From Eleginops maclovinus (lineage: Eukaryota; Chordata; Actinopteri; Perciformes; Eleginopidae), in assembly GCF_036324505.1 (NCBI RefSeq), contig NC_086360.1, forward strand, positions 15,779,293-15,843,292: a DNA stretch of 64,000 nt, read 5' to 3'. The position numbers and the translations under genes are program-made. Below, piece after piece: positions 1-27,199 of this stretch; the first letter of the stretch is position 1; each line of letters starts with the position of its first letter. Below the pieces are notes generated by a model. The model searched no databases and was not told the DNA's origin. It worked only from the letters and a program-made list of their open reading frames with translations.

Positions 1-330
1 GCTGCTGAGACCTTATCCTCATCATCACCATCCTCCTCTCCCTCCCTTCCTGTGCAGGCGACTGTGTTTGCCCGAAGAGTCTAAAATAAATGCGCCGGCT
101 GAAAGAAGCACATTATTTTAGTTTGCCTCATCTTTGAAGGAAACCCCGCCCTCATCTCCTCAGTACTGTACCATCTCCCTCCTCTCTCTCTTTCCTCCCT
201 GAACCGCGATGTCTCCGCTGAGAGAGCTCTTTGTATCCCTGTGGTCTGCGTGGTAGCTCGTTTTATCCATCGTAGCTAGAAATATACATTATAATCTCCG
301 ATTGAGGATTAAGGGGGCGGGGTGGAGGGG
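1..330. other. GC-richer non-coding stretch at left edge, possible promoter or 5' UTR
   Basis: This stretch has pyrimidine-rich runs and several CpG dinucleotides, unlike the AT-rich DNA that follows. I can read no conserved protein in it on either strand. In human, TRIM36 lies next to PGGT1B with its 5' end facing PGGT1B's 3' end, so this could be the 5' UTR or promoter of a leftward gene such as trim36. That is inference from gene order only; nothing in the sequence identifies the gene. Confidence 0.2.
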
Positions 331-3300
331 TTTTACATTCACTCAAATTGGACATTTAGGCATGGCTGGCAACGCACTCACGTGTGCGTATTGTTTTATG
401 TGGGCTGATTTATCCCCTTGCGACCCAAATATGTGACTGATATTGTATAGGGCCGTTTGTTACCTGTCATGAATCTGTCATGGTAGTTTCAAATAGAGAC
501 CTTTTCATGAATGATCCGGAATGTGAAACCCTGTTGTGTGAGGCCAGATTAAGTTTGTGTGTTTTTAATTATTTCTGGAAATGCCACTTGTTCCGCGTCA
601 CCAGATGGCCTCATGGCTTCATGCTGACAGATTCCACCCCATTGAGCACGTGAAGGGGGACAATCGGGCAGACTGCCCTGACGGAGAAAACGATGCATAA
701 CAAAGCTAATAACTCATCTACTGACTAATGTTCCCATAAATACTGAGATTATCACTGTTTATTGCACCGACTGGAGCAACATGATTTCATTAAAATTAAG
801 ACAATAAAAAGCTGTCAGCATCTCGCTGCTGGGATGGAAAATCTTAAAATGACCATTATTAGGAATAAAGATGACATTAAAAAGTAATCTACCAATTTAT
901 AATGAGTTAATCTACCAATTAACCTAATGATGGCTTTAGATAGAATTATAACCAATAGTTTATAAACTGTCAGGAATTTTAAGTGCAATTTTCTTTGTTT
1001 GATCACGATAACCATGAAGTCTGAATCCGATTAAAAACCCTACTTAAAACAACATGTATGTCCTTATTAACATCTAAAAACGGATTTCCAACCCTCCATA
1101 ACCATTACTATAAACCAGGGTGCCTCACTTTAAAGTCGTACCATATAGCTCCCTGTGAAGTGCATCTCCAGTGACTATTCATGTTTATTGCCATCTCAAT
1201 AGACTCTTGGGGCAAAGATGAGTGCAGTGCTCACAGGAAATATCCGTGTCATGACACTTGACTGGCCCATAAAAAGCCCTATAACTGAGCCACAGTGCCC
1301 TCTAGGCTGAATAATCAATAAAGTGCATTGATTAATGTGATTTAGCAAGCAGAATTGATTCAAGTTAAATAACTACAGAGAAAACAAACCTGTTGCATAA
1401 GCATACATATGTCCAGCCAGGGGCCAGTGGATCATTCAGAATGAGTCATGCACATCACAATATGGAAAGCTGTAAACACAGTGTATCTGTATACGTTGTG
1501 GTAACAACTGCTCCATTCCAGACAATGTCAGGGTCAGTTATCTGGCATCAAAGTTCACCAAAGCAGACTTTCTTCCACTCTGCCACTCCTACATGGTGGC
1601 AATATAAGGTTACATGTCTCATAGGGAAGTCTGGTGCAACACAGGTATTAGTGGTCCGTTGAATAGGGGACCACATAACCACACCCAAACTACAGCTGCA
1701 GCTGGCAGTCGAGGGAGCATCTCCAGAGAGTTGTAATCTGGGTTGGGCTGTATTCTAGAAGAAAATACATTTGAAACATGTATTTCTCTCTTTAAAATGT
1801 CTTTGATAATTACTTGTTTCAAAATGTAAAACAATCGTAAAATGGATTATCAAGTGCTGTTTAATTTATTTCATTATCCTCAAATTCAGATGTGATATTT
1901 TAGTGCCATACGGCCACATTTGTCTGGATAAAATGACCTCATCAGTGCCAACAGTGTAGCCTGTAACTGCTATGCAGCTCCCAAGTGGGACTCTATATGT
2001 GTTTGCATGTGTGTCCTGTATCCAGCGAAACTCCCCTCCCCCCAAGGCTTTCAATTATGTCTTAGTCACTGACCTAGCAGACTGTGTTACTCTGAAGCTC
2101 ATCCATGTAGGATGAGAAATGAAAGGCAATTCAAGCAAATTAGGTAAAATGCTGACCGGGTGTCATCTTTGAAGATAAAAATAGAGAAACAGTTTTGAGT
2201 CATTCAGCCACAGAGTCTACAGGGAAAGGGGAACAAAAATGTGTATATTATAAATTGGCACAGGAAAGGAAAACCCCAGCTATGCCTGCAGGAGATGTTT
2301 GTCCCAGGACTAACCCGCTACTCAATGAATGACTTTCATCATGCCAGAGTCAAGACATGTTTGAATGGAGTGATCACATTTATTTGAGGTAGGTTATCTG
2401 AGATCTTATGAAATTGTTTCCATATGCTTATATGTGTGCAGTTTCCAGCCTTGTTTTCATTCATCACTGTAGAGCAAAACACTTGATAACCACGAGACAA
2501 ACAGGCCGATGCTGACAATCCCTTTCTTTTCTTTGCAGAATTACTAAAATGCTGATAAAATGTTGTGGTTAATTTGCTGTGAATTCTTATTTTCGCTAGG
2601 AGATAAATCTGAATGTTTTTGTTGACTCAATGTCCTCCTAGGGCAGGGGTGTCCAAACTACAGCCCGGGGGCCAAATGCGGCCCGCAGGCCATTTTGAAT
2701 CGGCCCTCGACAAACTCTAAAAGTATAATGGAATATGGCCCACAATTTAAACTTTTGATGTCTTATATTGTACTTACTTAAATATATATGTTCAAATATA
2801 TTAATGAGCCCAATATTTAAATAAATTCAGTCATTTAAAATGTAACACATTTTCTAACAAATCTTAGTTGATAAAAAAAAGCCCAATCACTTATTTCTAT
2901 AACAAGCTTGAAACTTAACCTTCATATTTACTCTTAATATCAGCAATCTGAGGCTTCTGTTTTGAGGAATGAGCTGCCAACAAAATAAATGAAACCCTAA
3001 AGAGAGATGGGATGTAGGCTTTTTTTTCCTTAAACCATTTGAAAGTATCGCTCATTATTCACCTATATTTGATTTGTTTTGCTAACTTATAACTTAACTT
3101 ATGAGGCAATATTCACCTCTATAAGTGGCCCAGCTCTCCGTATATTTTTCTGTATGTGGCCCTCGGTGAAAAAAGTTTGGACACCCCTGCTCTAGGGTCT
3201 CCAACACGATGTACCAGTACGTGATTTCCGGTGAATTGTCTTAGGTCATAATGTTAACGTTGCACAAGTGATCAATAACTATTAGGTGAATTGCCCTGAA

Positions 3301-6300
3301 GTTTTGGAGGCACATACATTTTCTTGAGATGAATCCCCTTATACACACGCAATGAAACATTACAGTGAAACCCAAACAATTGTAAAAGTTAGTATGTGTT
3401 TTTATTCACCGTAAATACAGTATGCACGCCAAGCTCGAATGAACATCGCCTCAAATTCAAAGTACTTTATACATCACATACCAACATTTGCATATCCAAT
3501 TCCTTTAATTGCCTCACTGATGTAGCTGTAAACATTTTATCCTCTTGAGCAATAGATATATTAATATACATTTACATATTTATCTACACTCGATATCTCT
3601 ACAAAGCATAGAAAAAATAAATTCCATTGCATTTGTTACATTATTTTTTATTACATTATGTATATTAGGTGATGATAGCGCAAGGGGTTTACAGGTAATG
3701 TGTGGCGTTTGGCTGCAGTCTCTCACATCTCTAGACGATCTTAAGGCAGTAGCTGTCTGAAAAGAGCGAAGCCTATGCCCCCTCTTCACATGCTGTGGGA
3801 CACAGAGCATCCACTGCAGCATGATGTAGCAAAAAGGAGACGCAATGCAATAACTGCTGAGGTACCATAAGGGGAAAATCCATTCAATCTTTCCTCCTTT
3901 TTTAAAAGCAGTAAGTAGTTATGGGTTGGGGGTCAATGATCTCTTCCCTCTGTCTGGAAATACTCTATTGATCAGACATGAGGGGACAAAGTCAACTTCT
4001 GGTAAATCGACCAGGCAGCTAATGTCCGATTAGATCATTCGACTTCAAAGATGGGAGGACATTTACAGGGTAAGTGTTCCAGTTCCTGATTGTTTATTAA
4101 GACTTAGGAACACTGCAATTAGTGCATTTATTTTTTAACAACAACAACAGCAAAGCTAAGCTCAATCTAAGCATGTTGTACAAGAAAAAAAAGCAAGAAG
4201 AGAGCATTGATTGAGCAGTGACTGAGGACAACGCTGTGAGAGGCACATTTTAAGAGTTTTGCAGTTTGTTCTTTGCCTTGGCCTACATCATGTACACAAA
4301 GGACAGAATCCAGCCAGAGGAGGTGGTACACATGGTGAAAGTCACTTGAAAAGATGCATGGGAGACATGGTTGTTCTCTATCAGTGCACTTTGTCCAAAG
4401 AACACACAGATGTAGCACACTTCATCACTAAGTCACAAAAAAAGACTGATACAAGAATATTATAGGATGAAGCTCATCTTATTATTCTTGTATTTATGTG
4501 TGTCTGAGGCTACATTTAGCAGCAGCAATGAAAGTCATAGCTGAACTTTCTCAAAGATGAAATAGATACAAATACTTTTTTATGGTAACAAACAAAATGG
4601 ATTACAGAATTTAGCAAGAGACTCACTGTGGCAAAGCCTTTCTTTAGGCAAATCCTTTACAAGCAATAAAAGATGCAACAACAAAACCAAAATGAGGCTA
4701 CATAACACTGGGGGTTAGGCTGGGATATGGGAAGGAGATTCTAGCCACCAACAGTTTACTTTCAATAATAGATGGATCAAATGATTTATTTATTCACCTC
4801 TCCTTCCATTTCTCTTTCCTCTGTCTGCCTGCTCTACTATGCAAGTCTAAGAAAGGGGGGCAACTAGGGTGGGAAAGGAGAACAGTCCAAGAACAGCTTG
4901 ATTTTAGATGGTGTAAGGAAAACCACAGAGGCAATATCGTATTTTTAAATCCAGTGTCTACACACAGCACTCCTGCAGGTGCAGACAGGCTGCTGCATTT
5001 CTGACCTGCTGGGATATTGTTTAGTCACCCATCATCTCAGGGAGCAGGTGTTTGCTTTGACAGCAGACTTATAATTAGAGGGTGGGGCTTCAGCAGGGGG
5101 CTGGCAGAACCTGTGAAACTGGAAAAATGTCCCTTAAAAGGGAATCAGAGCCTCAATGTGATAAGAAGGCAAGAGGAACAGTTCAATTCAGTGCCCCTAT
5201 GTCACTATTTTGAGATGATATTCAGGATTTAAAACAATAATTTCCAATTTGTGAGTCAGCAAGAAGGCTGGAAGGTCATTCATTTGAGCTGCTGTGGCGT
5301 TTTAGTACCCAAAGGGATGTGATGATTTGATAACAGTTTTTTAGAACTGACTCGGTGGCACATTGTGCTCATGTGCCTGGTTCTTTGTTTTTGCCCGGCA
5401 TCCTTTCTTTTCTGAAAATAACAAATCAATTCCCAGCACTGTTCAAAAGAATACATTTCCCCAGTTATCATGCAACTGTCTCTTCTTTTTCTATTGATTT
5501 CAGGCTGGCTGGTGCCTTGCAGCAAGACTGGAAGCTGGTGATGGAAGGTAACTCTGATCAGTTCAGGGTTCAGGAGTCAGTGGGGTACTGACTTGCAGCA
5601 AGAGGGGGTTATATTTATATATTTCATGGCCTCATTTTCGGTTATCCTCTGGACACAAGTGAACAATACATTATATGTTCTGTGATCTGCAGTGATAAGG
5701 CCTGGAACTAAACTATTTTTATTCGATTTTTTTCTTCTATCAAAGAGTTGCCCCTGGGCGTGGTCACTGGCTCTTAGCTGGCTCTTCTATAAAAGTAACC
5801 CCAGTAGCTCTATTATCTTTAAATCTCTGGTGATTACAGAAAACAGCCTGAAGTTGTGAACCTGGAGCTGAAGTGAGAGTTTACCTACCAAGCTGGTATC
5901 TCCTATGGGAGAGGAGACTTTGAAGTGATCCAAAAGCAACATGAGGATGGAGATGTTAGAGGGGCAGAGAGGCAAAGAATTCTGTAAAGGGAGCGCCTTT
6001 GGGTGTTTGTTCTTTGTTTAAGGATTTAGTCAGTTTCCCCCAACCCCCCACACCCAAAAAGAAAATGACCACTGTGCCCATACCGGCTAACAAACAAAAA
6101 AAAAAAAAGGAACTAAGTTGTGGTATTTTCTTTAAAAACAGGGGCATTATTCAACAAAAGCAAGTACTTATTTAGGCAATTCACATTAATTACAACAGCC
6201 AACTCAGAAGCGTTCAGGTACTGACAACCCCAGTTACTCCAAAACCATTCTAAAAGACACACATAACGTCTATGTGATAGTGCTTCAGTTCCTCCTTCAG

Positions 6301-6480
6301 TAGGAAGGTTTAATGCAGCTTACAGAGTTGACTATGATGAAGAGCAGAAGGCTTCAAAAGCTGCAGTATCTAAAAAGTTAGCAAAATGGAGGCGTCTGGA
6401 ATTTCTTTGAGTCTCCAGTGACTCAAAATGTATCTTCTGGCACATCATTTTATTCCCACTAAACAAAAAGCTAATTGATA
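331..6480. other. Intergenic DNA downstream of pggt1b, no gene seen
   Basis: About 6 kb of AT-rich sequence between the left edge and the 3' end of pggt1b. Short open frames exist on both strands but none has conserved-protein character, a plausible splice partner or biased codon use. The only structured element I can delimit is the hAT-type repeat at 2644-3189. The rest appears to be unique or decayed repeat DNA. Confidence 0.6.
2644..3189. mobile_element. Non-autonomous hAT-type (Charlie-like) DNA transposon
   Basis: The element starts with CAGGGGTGTCCAAACT and ends with the inverted complement AGTTTGGACACCCCTG. This is the terminal inverted repeat style of hAT/Charlie elements. Near-matching 8-bp flanks (tcctaggg at 2636-2643, ctctaggg at 3190-3197) look like a diverged target-site duplication of hAT length. 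Subterminal GGCC-rich segments (gcggcccgcaggcc on the left, gtggccc repeats on the right) are also typical. The 546-bp body is AT-rich with no transposase frame, so it would have moved using an enzyme supplied elsewhere. Confidence 0.8.
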
Positions 6481-6486
6481 TTTATT
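6481..6486 (-). terminator. Candidate polyadenylation signal of pggt1b
   Basis: Reads AATAAA on the minus strand, about 270 bases past the pggt1b stop codon. A second AATAAA on the same strand lies at 6449-6454. Either could define the 3' end; only the hexamers are visible, and cDNA would be needed to choose. Confidence 0.4.
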
Positions 6487-6753
6487 ACGATCTAATAATA
6501 AAAAGGCAGCAAAAAGTCTGGCGTATATTCCTTCACAGAAAAAGTCATTTTAGATGGACTAAAATGATCTCCCCAAAGTAACTACTGTGTGTCTGCGCTC
6601 TGATTCTAATTCCTGACACGAGGTGGTCTCACAGATGAGTTTCCAAACGTCTTCCAGACACACAGCAAAAGTCCAGTTGCCTTTGACTGACTATGGTGAG
6701 ATGTTCCTGATTACTGAACCTGTTCAGAGACAGTGCTGTGGAGCATCCTGCTG

Positions 6754-20303
<13,550 letters not shown>

Positions 20304-23300
20304 CTAGTGGTTGTTGCAATCAGACCTGTGAAACATCTGTGGGACAGGCCCTCCGCCTGAAGGTCCAATGTGTTTCAATCGTTCTTCCCATCCCTTAGTG
20401 GGACGGGTAAGCCTGGAGGAGTCTCTGCTGATGTGTCCATCCACCTGGATGAAGCAAAACATCAACCTTTACATAAACCCACAACCCTGCTGGTTTGATA
20501 TATTAAGGATTTTCAAGTTTGTGGTTATAATGTTTTTCTTTTTGGAAATCATTTGAGAGACTAATTAACATGAATTGTACAACCCTTACCTTTTCTTTCA
20601 ACATAGCAGTGATTCTCCTCTGTCTTTCCTCTTCCTCTTTTTCCCTCCGCTGTTTCTCCTGAAGCTTTGCCTCCACTTTGAGAAGATCCTGCAGAGAAGG
20701 GCAGAGACATGTTTTTTATTCAACACATTAAAGTAGCCTCACATCCCTTAAGTACATTACAAACCTCAAATAACAAAACTGTGCTCTGGTCAGAAAGCCT
20801 GTCAGTATCTCTATGATTTCTAGACCTAGTTAGTACCCTCTCATTAAAGCGTTGGATTCCTTTGGCAGCCTCCCTTCTTCTCTCATCCATCTCTCTCTGT
20901 TCCTTCTCTCTCCTCCTCCTCCACTGCTCTTCCTTCGCCTCTTTCTTCAGTCGCAGCTGCTCCTCAATAGTCAGCTTTACTTCCAGCTGCCGACGACGCT
21001 CTTCCTGAAAGCGTAAATACTGCGGTAAAATTGCTATACCTTCATACGTCTCAGGGAACCAACCGTGCACCTATTAACATCAATTTATGCATGTGTATTT
21101 ATTAGTACAGAAGCACTATCTGTTATATAACAAATAAGCACACATTACTTATGCCACACATGCAAGATCACCTTTGCCTTTTTCATCTTTTGTATCTCCT
21201 CAGCCACCCTCTGCTCTTCTTCCTGTTCCTCGATCCTTTGCTTTTCTTCCCTCCACTTCTCTAGTTGCAACGCTGCCTCCCTCTTCTCCTCTTCATTCCT
21301 TAAACAGAAGAGGACAGACACTGAAACAGCGAAAACAATAAAGTGACAATAACAGAGACTAGGAAGTCCATAAAATAAAGCCGGCCAATTTCACCTCAAT
21401 TTAAGGTGACACTAAGGGTGCTCATCAGTTGATGATTTGCTGACTAGCCATGGAGTCAATGTATGCTTGTCCTTCTTGTTTTTATTTTTATACTGCTATA
21501 CTTCCAACTCACCTGTGTTTCTTAGAATAGATCTTGGCCTCTCTCTCCCTCCTTCCTGCCTCCTCTGCCAACTCACTCTGTATTATGCTCTGGCGTTTTT
21601 GATGTTTGCTGGCTTTCCACAGCTGAATGGCCTGGGTGTAGTATAAAGACATGTCACACAAATGGAAACCAGAAATAACGTCTGCTTTTGTTTTGAAGTT
21701 ATACATATTTTGTCCCTACCTCTCTTTTACTGTCCTGTAGGTAGATCAGTTCCTGATGCCAGTCCTCGTGTTGCTCTATCTCCTCCAATGTTTTACCAGG
21801 CAGGTACAGTTTGGCCTCTTTCCTGTAGACTTGTTGCCCGCTGTGCTTTGTCCAGACCTGGAAATCGAACAGGTTAGACTCCTTCAGAAAACTGTCTTGC
21901 AGTGACTGATATTTGGCTTTGCATATGTGACGTTGCACATTTTTGTTTATGGAGTTGAGTGACTGTGTGCAATGATCTGTGAGTAGAAATTGGCAGAAGA
22001 TACAAGAATTGCATTTACATGGCAAGTTGTCAAGACCGGATTAAATTAACGTCTCACTTTAAGGAAGGCTTGGTGGTCATATTTGTCCCAGCCACCACAA
22101 GGGCCTCCTGTCTTCAGCAGGAAAACCTCGAGTGCTATGACCTCTTCTGGGAGATCTCTGTCTAGGGGTTTAGTCTTAAGGAAAAAACAATGTTATCAAT
22201 GAAATGCTGCAGAATTCTAGATGGATTTTTAAAAGATGGAAAAAAACTTCTAACAAACCTTAATACATTCGTTTCTCACACATTCTTATTATTAAGAAAT
22301 CAAAAGCAGTAAAATCTTTTGATATTTATTCATTACACTAATGGAAGATTTAACGCAAGGACACAAACTTTCTTCATACATACAGAGAGGAGGGATATGA
22401 GAAGAGTAACAGACCTTAACAGTGGGAGCTGTGTGCAGTTTAAGGTCTGATTTGACAACAAGGCTCAGATTTTCAATTTTCTTCTCATAAGCAGTGATCT
22501 CCTGTCTGCATGTCCTCTCGTCTTTCAAAAGTTCCTCAAAGCTAAGAGAATCAGAGAAACAAAAAAGACCAATATTAGTTCTGTTTTCATCCGTGCACAA
22601 GTATTCATTCCCAAAGTTAAGCCAACACTGATCAGTAGCTGTCACTTTCTTGCCTACTTGGGTGTTTAAAACCTTATCCATTTTAATAGCTTTAACTTCT
22701 TTTGTTTTTTTAAGAACCGAGTGCGTCTGTTTTATTTATATTTTTAACTTGATTATATTAAAGATGTATTGTATTGCATTATCTTAAATGATGTGTGAAT
22801 TCTAACAGTTACAATATCATTTTTTTCTAATTACCATGAACGCTGTTCCTCCTTTACGTTGTTAATTGAGATTTCCACTTCTGTCATTATTTCCTTCAGT
22901 CTTTCAATCACTGAAAGTAGATAAGCAGAAACATTATTAGCAATCTGATTTTGATGGTATATGACTATGACATGAAATTACCATGCTTTCATTGAGCAGT
23001 ACACTACTTTACAATACCAGCTGTTATATGTGATATTGTCAAGTAGCACAATGGCACAAATGTTTGAATAAGTGATGACTAAATGTTTGACTGAACGTTT
23101 CACAAGATGGCTGAATGAGCACTTAAGAATCGCTGCTAGGACAACACTTACACTCACAAGTCGGCTTCACATCTATTAGCTGTCTCTGAAATTTCCTCAC
23201 ACCGTTATAAATCTTCCCTAGCTGCTTTTGAAGACGGATTTCTAAAGGAAAAAAATGCAAAGATTATGATTGGCAGTTTGTTCTGTCAAAGCAGTAAAAT

Positions 23301-24740
23301 GTTGAATGTGCATGTTTCCTTTAACATGGTTTTAAAATCAGACTTGACACCATGACACATAAAAAACATCTGTGGGAAATATTAGGATAGTGTCGTGAAA
23401 AAAGACCCACTCTCAGCATTTCTTTCTTCCTCCAGCAATTTCTCATACTCTTCTAGTTCTCCAGGCACATCAATCCAGCCATTCTTTCTGCACTGGACAC
23501 TCAGTGTCCTCTCTTTCTCTAACTTTTCAATCCTGAAAAGAAAGAGGACAAGTAAAATGGGTTTATAACATTATTGACCAGTGAGGATGCACTGATAATG
23601 CAGTTTAAACTGTTCACAAGTTTAAGGATTGATTTGTTGTGATTGAATGGTTTAGTGATTGGTTATATAACTACAATAATATTGAACATCAACGTTTAAA
23701 ATGGGTTTGCTTGTTTTATTTTCAGTGGTGACTTAGCAACACCAAATCAGTTCTTGCTATTGTTGAGTCTGAATGAGAACATTATTTTACTCATAATACA
23801 AAATATGTGAGTGAAACACAGGGTTAGACAAAAAATAACAACAACAACAACGCAACAATTCTTTTACGATGCTGCAGTTTGTGGTTAAGTTGGATTTTAT
23901 TGTATTACTGTATCTCTATATTGAAAGTTAAGTGTTTAAAGATGTATAACTAGGGAAATAACTCTACGTAGCTTTACTTTACTTACTCCCTCCTATTTTT
24001 CTCGGCTTCCCTGAGAAACTGTGAAACATTCTGCCTTACGAGCCTGTGATCCACACTGCTGACAGGAGGTGATGAGCAGAGCTGCTGGACTGTGCTGGAG
24101 TCTCCCTCTGCCTGCTCAAATTCATTTAGGAAAAAATAAAACACAACAGCAGATTATAGTGTGAAATTTAACAGCAGGTAAACTTCTTATCCATTTTAGA
24201 TAAAGCTTCCTTAAAATTGTGTTCCATAAGGGAGTAATAAGCCCTTGACAACCTGGAACTGCAGGACAAATCAGTTTAGTTCCTTTTTGTTATTCACAAA
24301 CAGTTTTAATATACGTTTAATTATAAGACATAGTCTAATGATATATGTGCAAAAGGGACACCCTAATAAATCATCAGAACAGGGAGCCCAGTCACAAGCA
24401 AATATACTTTTTAATGTATATTAGTATGCATAGAGATTACACACAACACACGGTATCTGTTTTCGGATAGCAGTTTGTATACTGTCTTAAATAGTTTCAC
24501 TAATTGATAATAACAGTAGGCTAATGACACAACCCTACACTTAGCAAGCAGCCTCCTTCTCCTGTAATACGTATATTCGTTAATCTCCTCCTATAATCTA
24601 TTTATAAAACGATTGAGATACTTAAAAGGTTGTCGACTACCTAACTTATACAGTTAGAAAAAAATCAGTAAATAGACATTTTGATAGCTTCTTACCGAGC
24701 AATGTTTATCAGCGCATTGTGTGGTTGCTAGGGTAGCCAT
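20304..24740 (-). CDS. ccdc112: Coiled-coil domain-containing protein 112, 13 coding exons, complete
   Basis: A coiled-coil protein of centriolar satellites in mammals; molecular role is little known. Coding exons: 24696-24740, 23987-24111, 23411-23532, 23158-23241, 22835-22910, 22415-22541, 22058-22174, 21720-21857, 21513-21631, 21172-21298, 20765-21004, 20590-20688, 20304-20444. All have GT-AG borders and consistent phases; total 1560 nt, 519 aa. Long charged helices fill the protein (EKLEKERTLSVQ, EEQEEEQRVAEEIQK, EERRRQLEVKLTIEEQ). A conserved non-helical core reads GGWDKYDHQAFLK and YLPGKTLEEIEQHEDW. The C-terminal signature RDSSRLTRPTKGWEERLK followed by IGPSGGGP matches mammalian CCDC112. 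The start MATLATTQCADKHC is the only ATG in frame of this small first exon and precedes a good donor. It lies head to tail with pggt1b, as on human 5q22. Confidence 0.95.
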
Positions 24741-25549
24741 GTTTGAGCGGCTCGACACAAAACACAACTTTATTTAAACGACTAGCGCAATTTATCACTG
24801 CTCCTTGTAGTTAGTGGTTCATACCAGCAGATGACGCTGCTTATTGGTAAACAGTTGTGTGTAAACATGAAAGACTGGATTAAACAGCGACTTATTTTTA
24901 TTAGTAGTGTTATTTCTAGGGTGATCGGGCCACAAGATGGGAGAAAAACCTAACAAGAAGACTGCAACCATGACAACAGTCTAAGGCCTAAATTAAGCAA
25001 ACAATTAGATTTTCCATAAGATCATCTGAAAAATATTGAAAATAAGGCAACTTACAAAATCTCCTAAAAATATAATTTGGACAAAATTGAAAAGCATTGA
25101 TAGACCTCAGCTAGCTTTATGCCCAAAAATGTTGATGTATAAATATTCACAGATAAAGCAACATTTAAAATGATAACCTAAAAGTAAAACAGCGTTAAGG
25201 CCTATTTTAAAATACACAGATACCCTTCATTAATTTTGTAAAGGATTTACATTTTAAAGATGATAAAGTAAATGACCAATTTAAATCTCAGGTTTTATAT
25301 GTATTTTTTCTTCTTCTTAAAACTTGTTACAGCATACATAATCCATTTTGATAACTTGGCCTAGCATTAATTAATATGGAGGAGCATTATTGTTTCTCAT
25401 TCTTGGTTTCCTGTCAAAACAGCAGTTTTATGTTTTGTTATAAGGGTCTATGCTAAAGGCTTTACTTCATGGTGTTAAAATGTTAACATGAACATGTAAT
25501 TTTTCAAGACCAGTCTTGAAATTGACATGTTGCACTCTCTACTAGATGT

Positions 25550-25770
25550 GGGATCTTGATCTCTGTCCTCCTGTATGAATCTTTTTCATTCATTTTCACA
25601 TTGTAAGAATCATTGATAATCTGTACACACATTATCTGTTGCATGTATGTCTGTGCTGTGAGAGAGGGGGTTTGTTCTCATCTGAAGTGAGGGCTGGAGA
25701 GCGGTTGTGTCAATTGCACAGAATGTGAAGCCTTCTGTGGCAGAAATATATTTGATTTGACTTGAATATG
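25550..25770 (+). repeat. Degraded LINE 3' end (L2/CR1-like)
   Basis: The order of motifs resembles the common 3' end of fish L2/CR1-type LINEs: a conserved tctgaagtgagggct block, a cacagaatgtgaagccttct block, then a tttgatttgacttga tail. It is diverged and carries no coding frame. Confidence 0.45.
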
Positions 25771-26819
25771 ATTTCTGTAGCCCAGTTCCTTAGATGCAGA
25801 AACATCTGACTGGTCCCTGCTACAACCAGATGGTTTGATTTACCTACGCACCTCAGTCTGTCAAATAACTGCCAATGCTGTCTACTGAGGCCTTGGTTTA
25901 TTTCTGTAACAGAGTTTTTTATAAAGGCCAGCAGCTATAATTATTGTGAGACCTGGCCGAGTGACAGTCAGAGTGAAAAGAGCAGAGAGAAAGTAAGATT
26001 GAGAGACAGTATAAATAGAAACCTGAACCCATTATTGAGTGCAGATATCAAGGATGCTCTCTCCCATGGTTGCAAAGTTGTTACCACAACAGAAAAAGCA
26101 ACCGCTCTCCTTATGAAGAGTGTCACAATTTCCTGTCTTCATCCTCCGCCAAGGGACTCACTTAATTTGATAAATGAGACAATCAGATGAACGTTCAACT
26201 GGTTGGCATAACAAATCCAAATGAACATGTAAAGTAGGGGATTTCCAAAGAGTTAATTGTATGTGAAACTGTAAATGTCAAAGAGTGGAAAAGTTCACAG
26301 TGCTCTAAAAATAAACTACTATTCTCTCTTTCCATGTACTTTGTATGGGAGAAACTTCTGTTCTTTGAGTGACAGAAAAATAAATAAAAACATAAAGTTC
26401 AAGGAACTCCTGATACTGTATTATACTCTCATAGACATCCTTAACAGATAGAGGGGGACATAACAGGAGTGGTCATACATAGAAAGTAAAAGGGCACATA
26501 AACTTAAGACTAAGGTAAAATATTTATCATACAAAAGAGCCCATTAAAAAAGGTTCCCTGCATATGATATAACGCAATATTTGTAACGTGTCTTAGAATA
26601 TGGAGGATGTTATTATGTTTTAAGCTTTAATCATTGTTTTTTACATAACATAAAATGAAATTGCTTGTGTAAAGTATGAGTACCTCAAAAGTTCAACTGG
26701 ATCCTCTGATGAATTTCTCAAGATACACAGATCTGGAAAAAGAGCAAGAGAGTGGACCTTGAAATAGATGTTTTTTTAATCTGATTCATTATTAATTCTG
26801 TTTATCTTTTTATAGTATA

Positions 26820-27199
26820 CATATATTATACACATCTGCCATACATATCTGTTTATAGTACACATATCTATTTATTATACATATCTGCCATATACATCTG
26901 TTATACGTAATATATGCATCTGTCGATACCTCCTCATTCAACAGTGTAAAGTATTTAAATTACTGTACAGTGTAATTAAAATACTTTCAATGTATTCCAC
27001 ATATGTTTATATTTTACATCCTCAAATCTTTATTGTTGTTATTGTAAATATTTTTCTCTCTTTTTGCACTATTTTATTGATCTTATTTGCACCATGTATG
27101 TTGAGTTGTTGGAGGAGCATGGGATATAAGATTTTCATTGCCAACATATACGTTGTATATGCTGTGCATATGACAAATAAAACCTTAAAACCTTGAATT
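26820..27199 (+). repeat. L2/Maui-like LINE 3' fragment
   Basis: Ends with gtgcatatgacaaataaaac followed by an A/CCTTG-rich tail. This strongly resembles the 3' termini of teleost L2-like retrotransposons. The preceding low-complexity stretch with repeated tacatatctgccata is also typical. No reverse transcriptase frame remains. Confidence 0.5.
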
